A stretch of 5,117 nt of DNA from QQUD01 sp039029915 (GTDB taxonomy: Bacteria > Chloroflexota > Anaerolineae > Promineifilales > Promineifilaceae), in the NCBI GenBank assembly GCA_039029915.1, contig JBCCFD010000522.1, positions 1 to 5,117 on the forward strand. The letters run 5' to 3'. How positions within the stretch are numbered: position 1 is the stretch's first letter; each line of letters opens with the position of its first letter. Below the pieces are notes generated by a model. It ran no database searches. It saw nothing but the letters and a program-made list of their open reading frames with translations, and had not been told where the DNA came from. This document shows, piece after piece, positions 4,853 through 5,117 of this stretch. Both the position numbers and the translations under genes were made by a program.

Positions 4853-4859
4853 AAGGAGT
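4853..4859 (+). promoter_or_regulatory. Ribosome binding site for the last gene
   Basis: AAGGAGT at 6 nt from the ATG at 4866 is a strong Shine-Dalgarno. It supports this start for a gene that runs off the window. Confidence 0.85.
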
Positions 4860-4865
4860 AACCTT

Positions 4866-5117
4866 ATGACTTTCCCCCTAGGCTGGATACCTACCGCCAT
4901 TGATCGGGCGAATGATAACAGTGTCACATTCCTACAGATGTTACATCCTGAGGATTTCAAAACCAACGTTTCCAGTTTTAATAAGTCCATAGAAAATTAT
5001 AAAGAAGCGCATCCTGAGGCTGAAGAAAAAACAGGCTCATTGGATGCTCTGTTTCAATATCCAGACTCAGGCTGTGAGCCGGACGGATTGATTTTTCATG
5101 CGTCGCGGGTGGGCTCA
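4866..5117 (+). CDS. Sulfotransferase-like P-loop protein (3' partial)
   Basis: Eighty-four codons are open to the window edge, with a strong ribosome binding site. The visible N-terminus is soluble and mixed (FPLGWIPTAIDRANDNSVTFLQ) with an acidic, charged middle (EAHPEAEEKTG) and no signal peptide. It ends in DGLIFHASRVGS. This closely resembles the start of the P-loop (F-H-x-S-R-x-G-S-T-L) in a group of bacterial sulfotransferase-family proteins, where it would bind the 5'-phosphosulfate end of PAPS or another nucleotide. The roughly 70-residue N-terminal extension before the loop also fits that group. The assignment rests on one motif cut by the window edge, so the true function is uncertain. 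It is preceded by array D. Confidence 0.55.
   Translation, partial: MTFPLGWIPTAIDRANDNSVTFLQMLHPEDFKTNVSSFNKSIENYKEAHPEAEEKTGSLDALFQYPDSGCEPDGLIFHASRVGS

Overview
The window holds six protein genes, all on the + strand. Two are cut by the window edges. There are no RNA genes, transposases or CRISPR arrays that I can see. The mixed, moderate GC content, loosely spaced genes, gaps filled with short-period repeats and a heavily iterated 10-bp palindrome suggest a free-living bacterium with a fairly large genome. My impression is a Chloroflexota (Anaerolineae-like) genome or metagenome bin, but nothing here is a definitive taxonomic marker.

Left half (1-2925): three small multi-helix membrane proteins that look like substrate-binding (S) components of ECF-type vitamin importers of the YkoE / 'ABC_cobalt' type. 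The first is missing its N-terminus. The second (695-1282) and third (2332-2925) align end to end without gaps, so they are paralogues. A class I SAM-dependent methyltransferase (1414-2217) sits between them. No ECF ATPase or T component is visible, so these must lie outside the window or be shared from elsewhere. A 9-bp stem hairpin followed by a T-rich stretch (2982-3018) probably ends this unit.

Right half (2926-5117): about 500 bp without a convincing gene, then an M20-family zinc amidohydrolase/deacylase with all metal and catalytic residues (3434-4597). Its start codon has no Shine-Dalgarno. A 19-codon ORF that does have one overlaps the start and may couple translation. The last gene (4866 to the edge) ends inside what looks like the P-loop of a sulfotransferase-like protein.

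Two DNA-level patterns cut across the genes. First, the perfect palindrome AACGGCCGTT occurs five times, plus one 9/10 copy and two 8-bp cores. It lies inside genes in two reading frames, like the HIP1 palindromes of cyanobacteria. Second, four of the five gaps carry an array of degenerate 8-nt units (consensus GCTGACAA/GCTGAACT), always in the orientation of the genes and 7-26 nt before the ribosome binding site. The gap before the M20 gene lacks the array. These patterns, and the S-component/methyltransferase arrangement, are the most unusual content.
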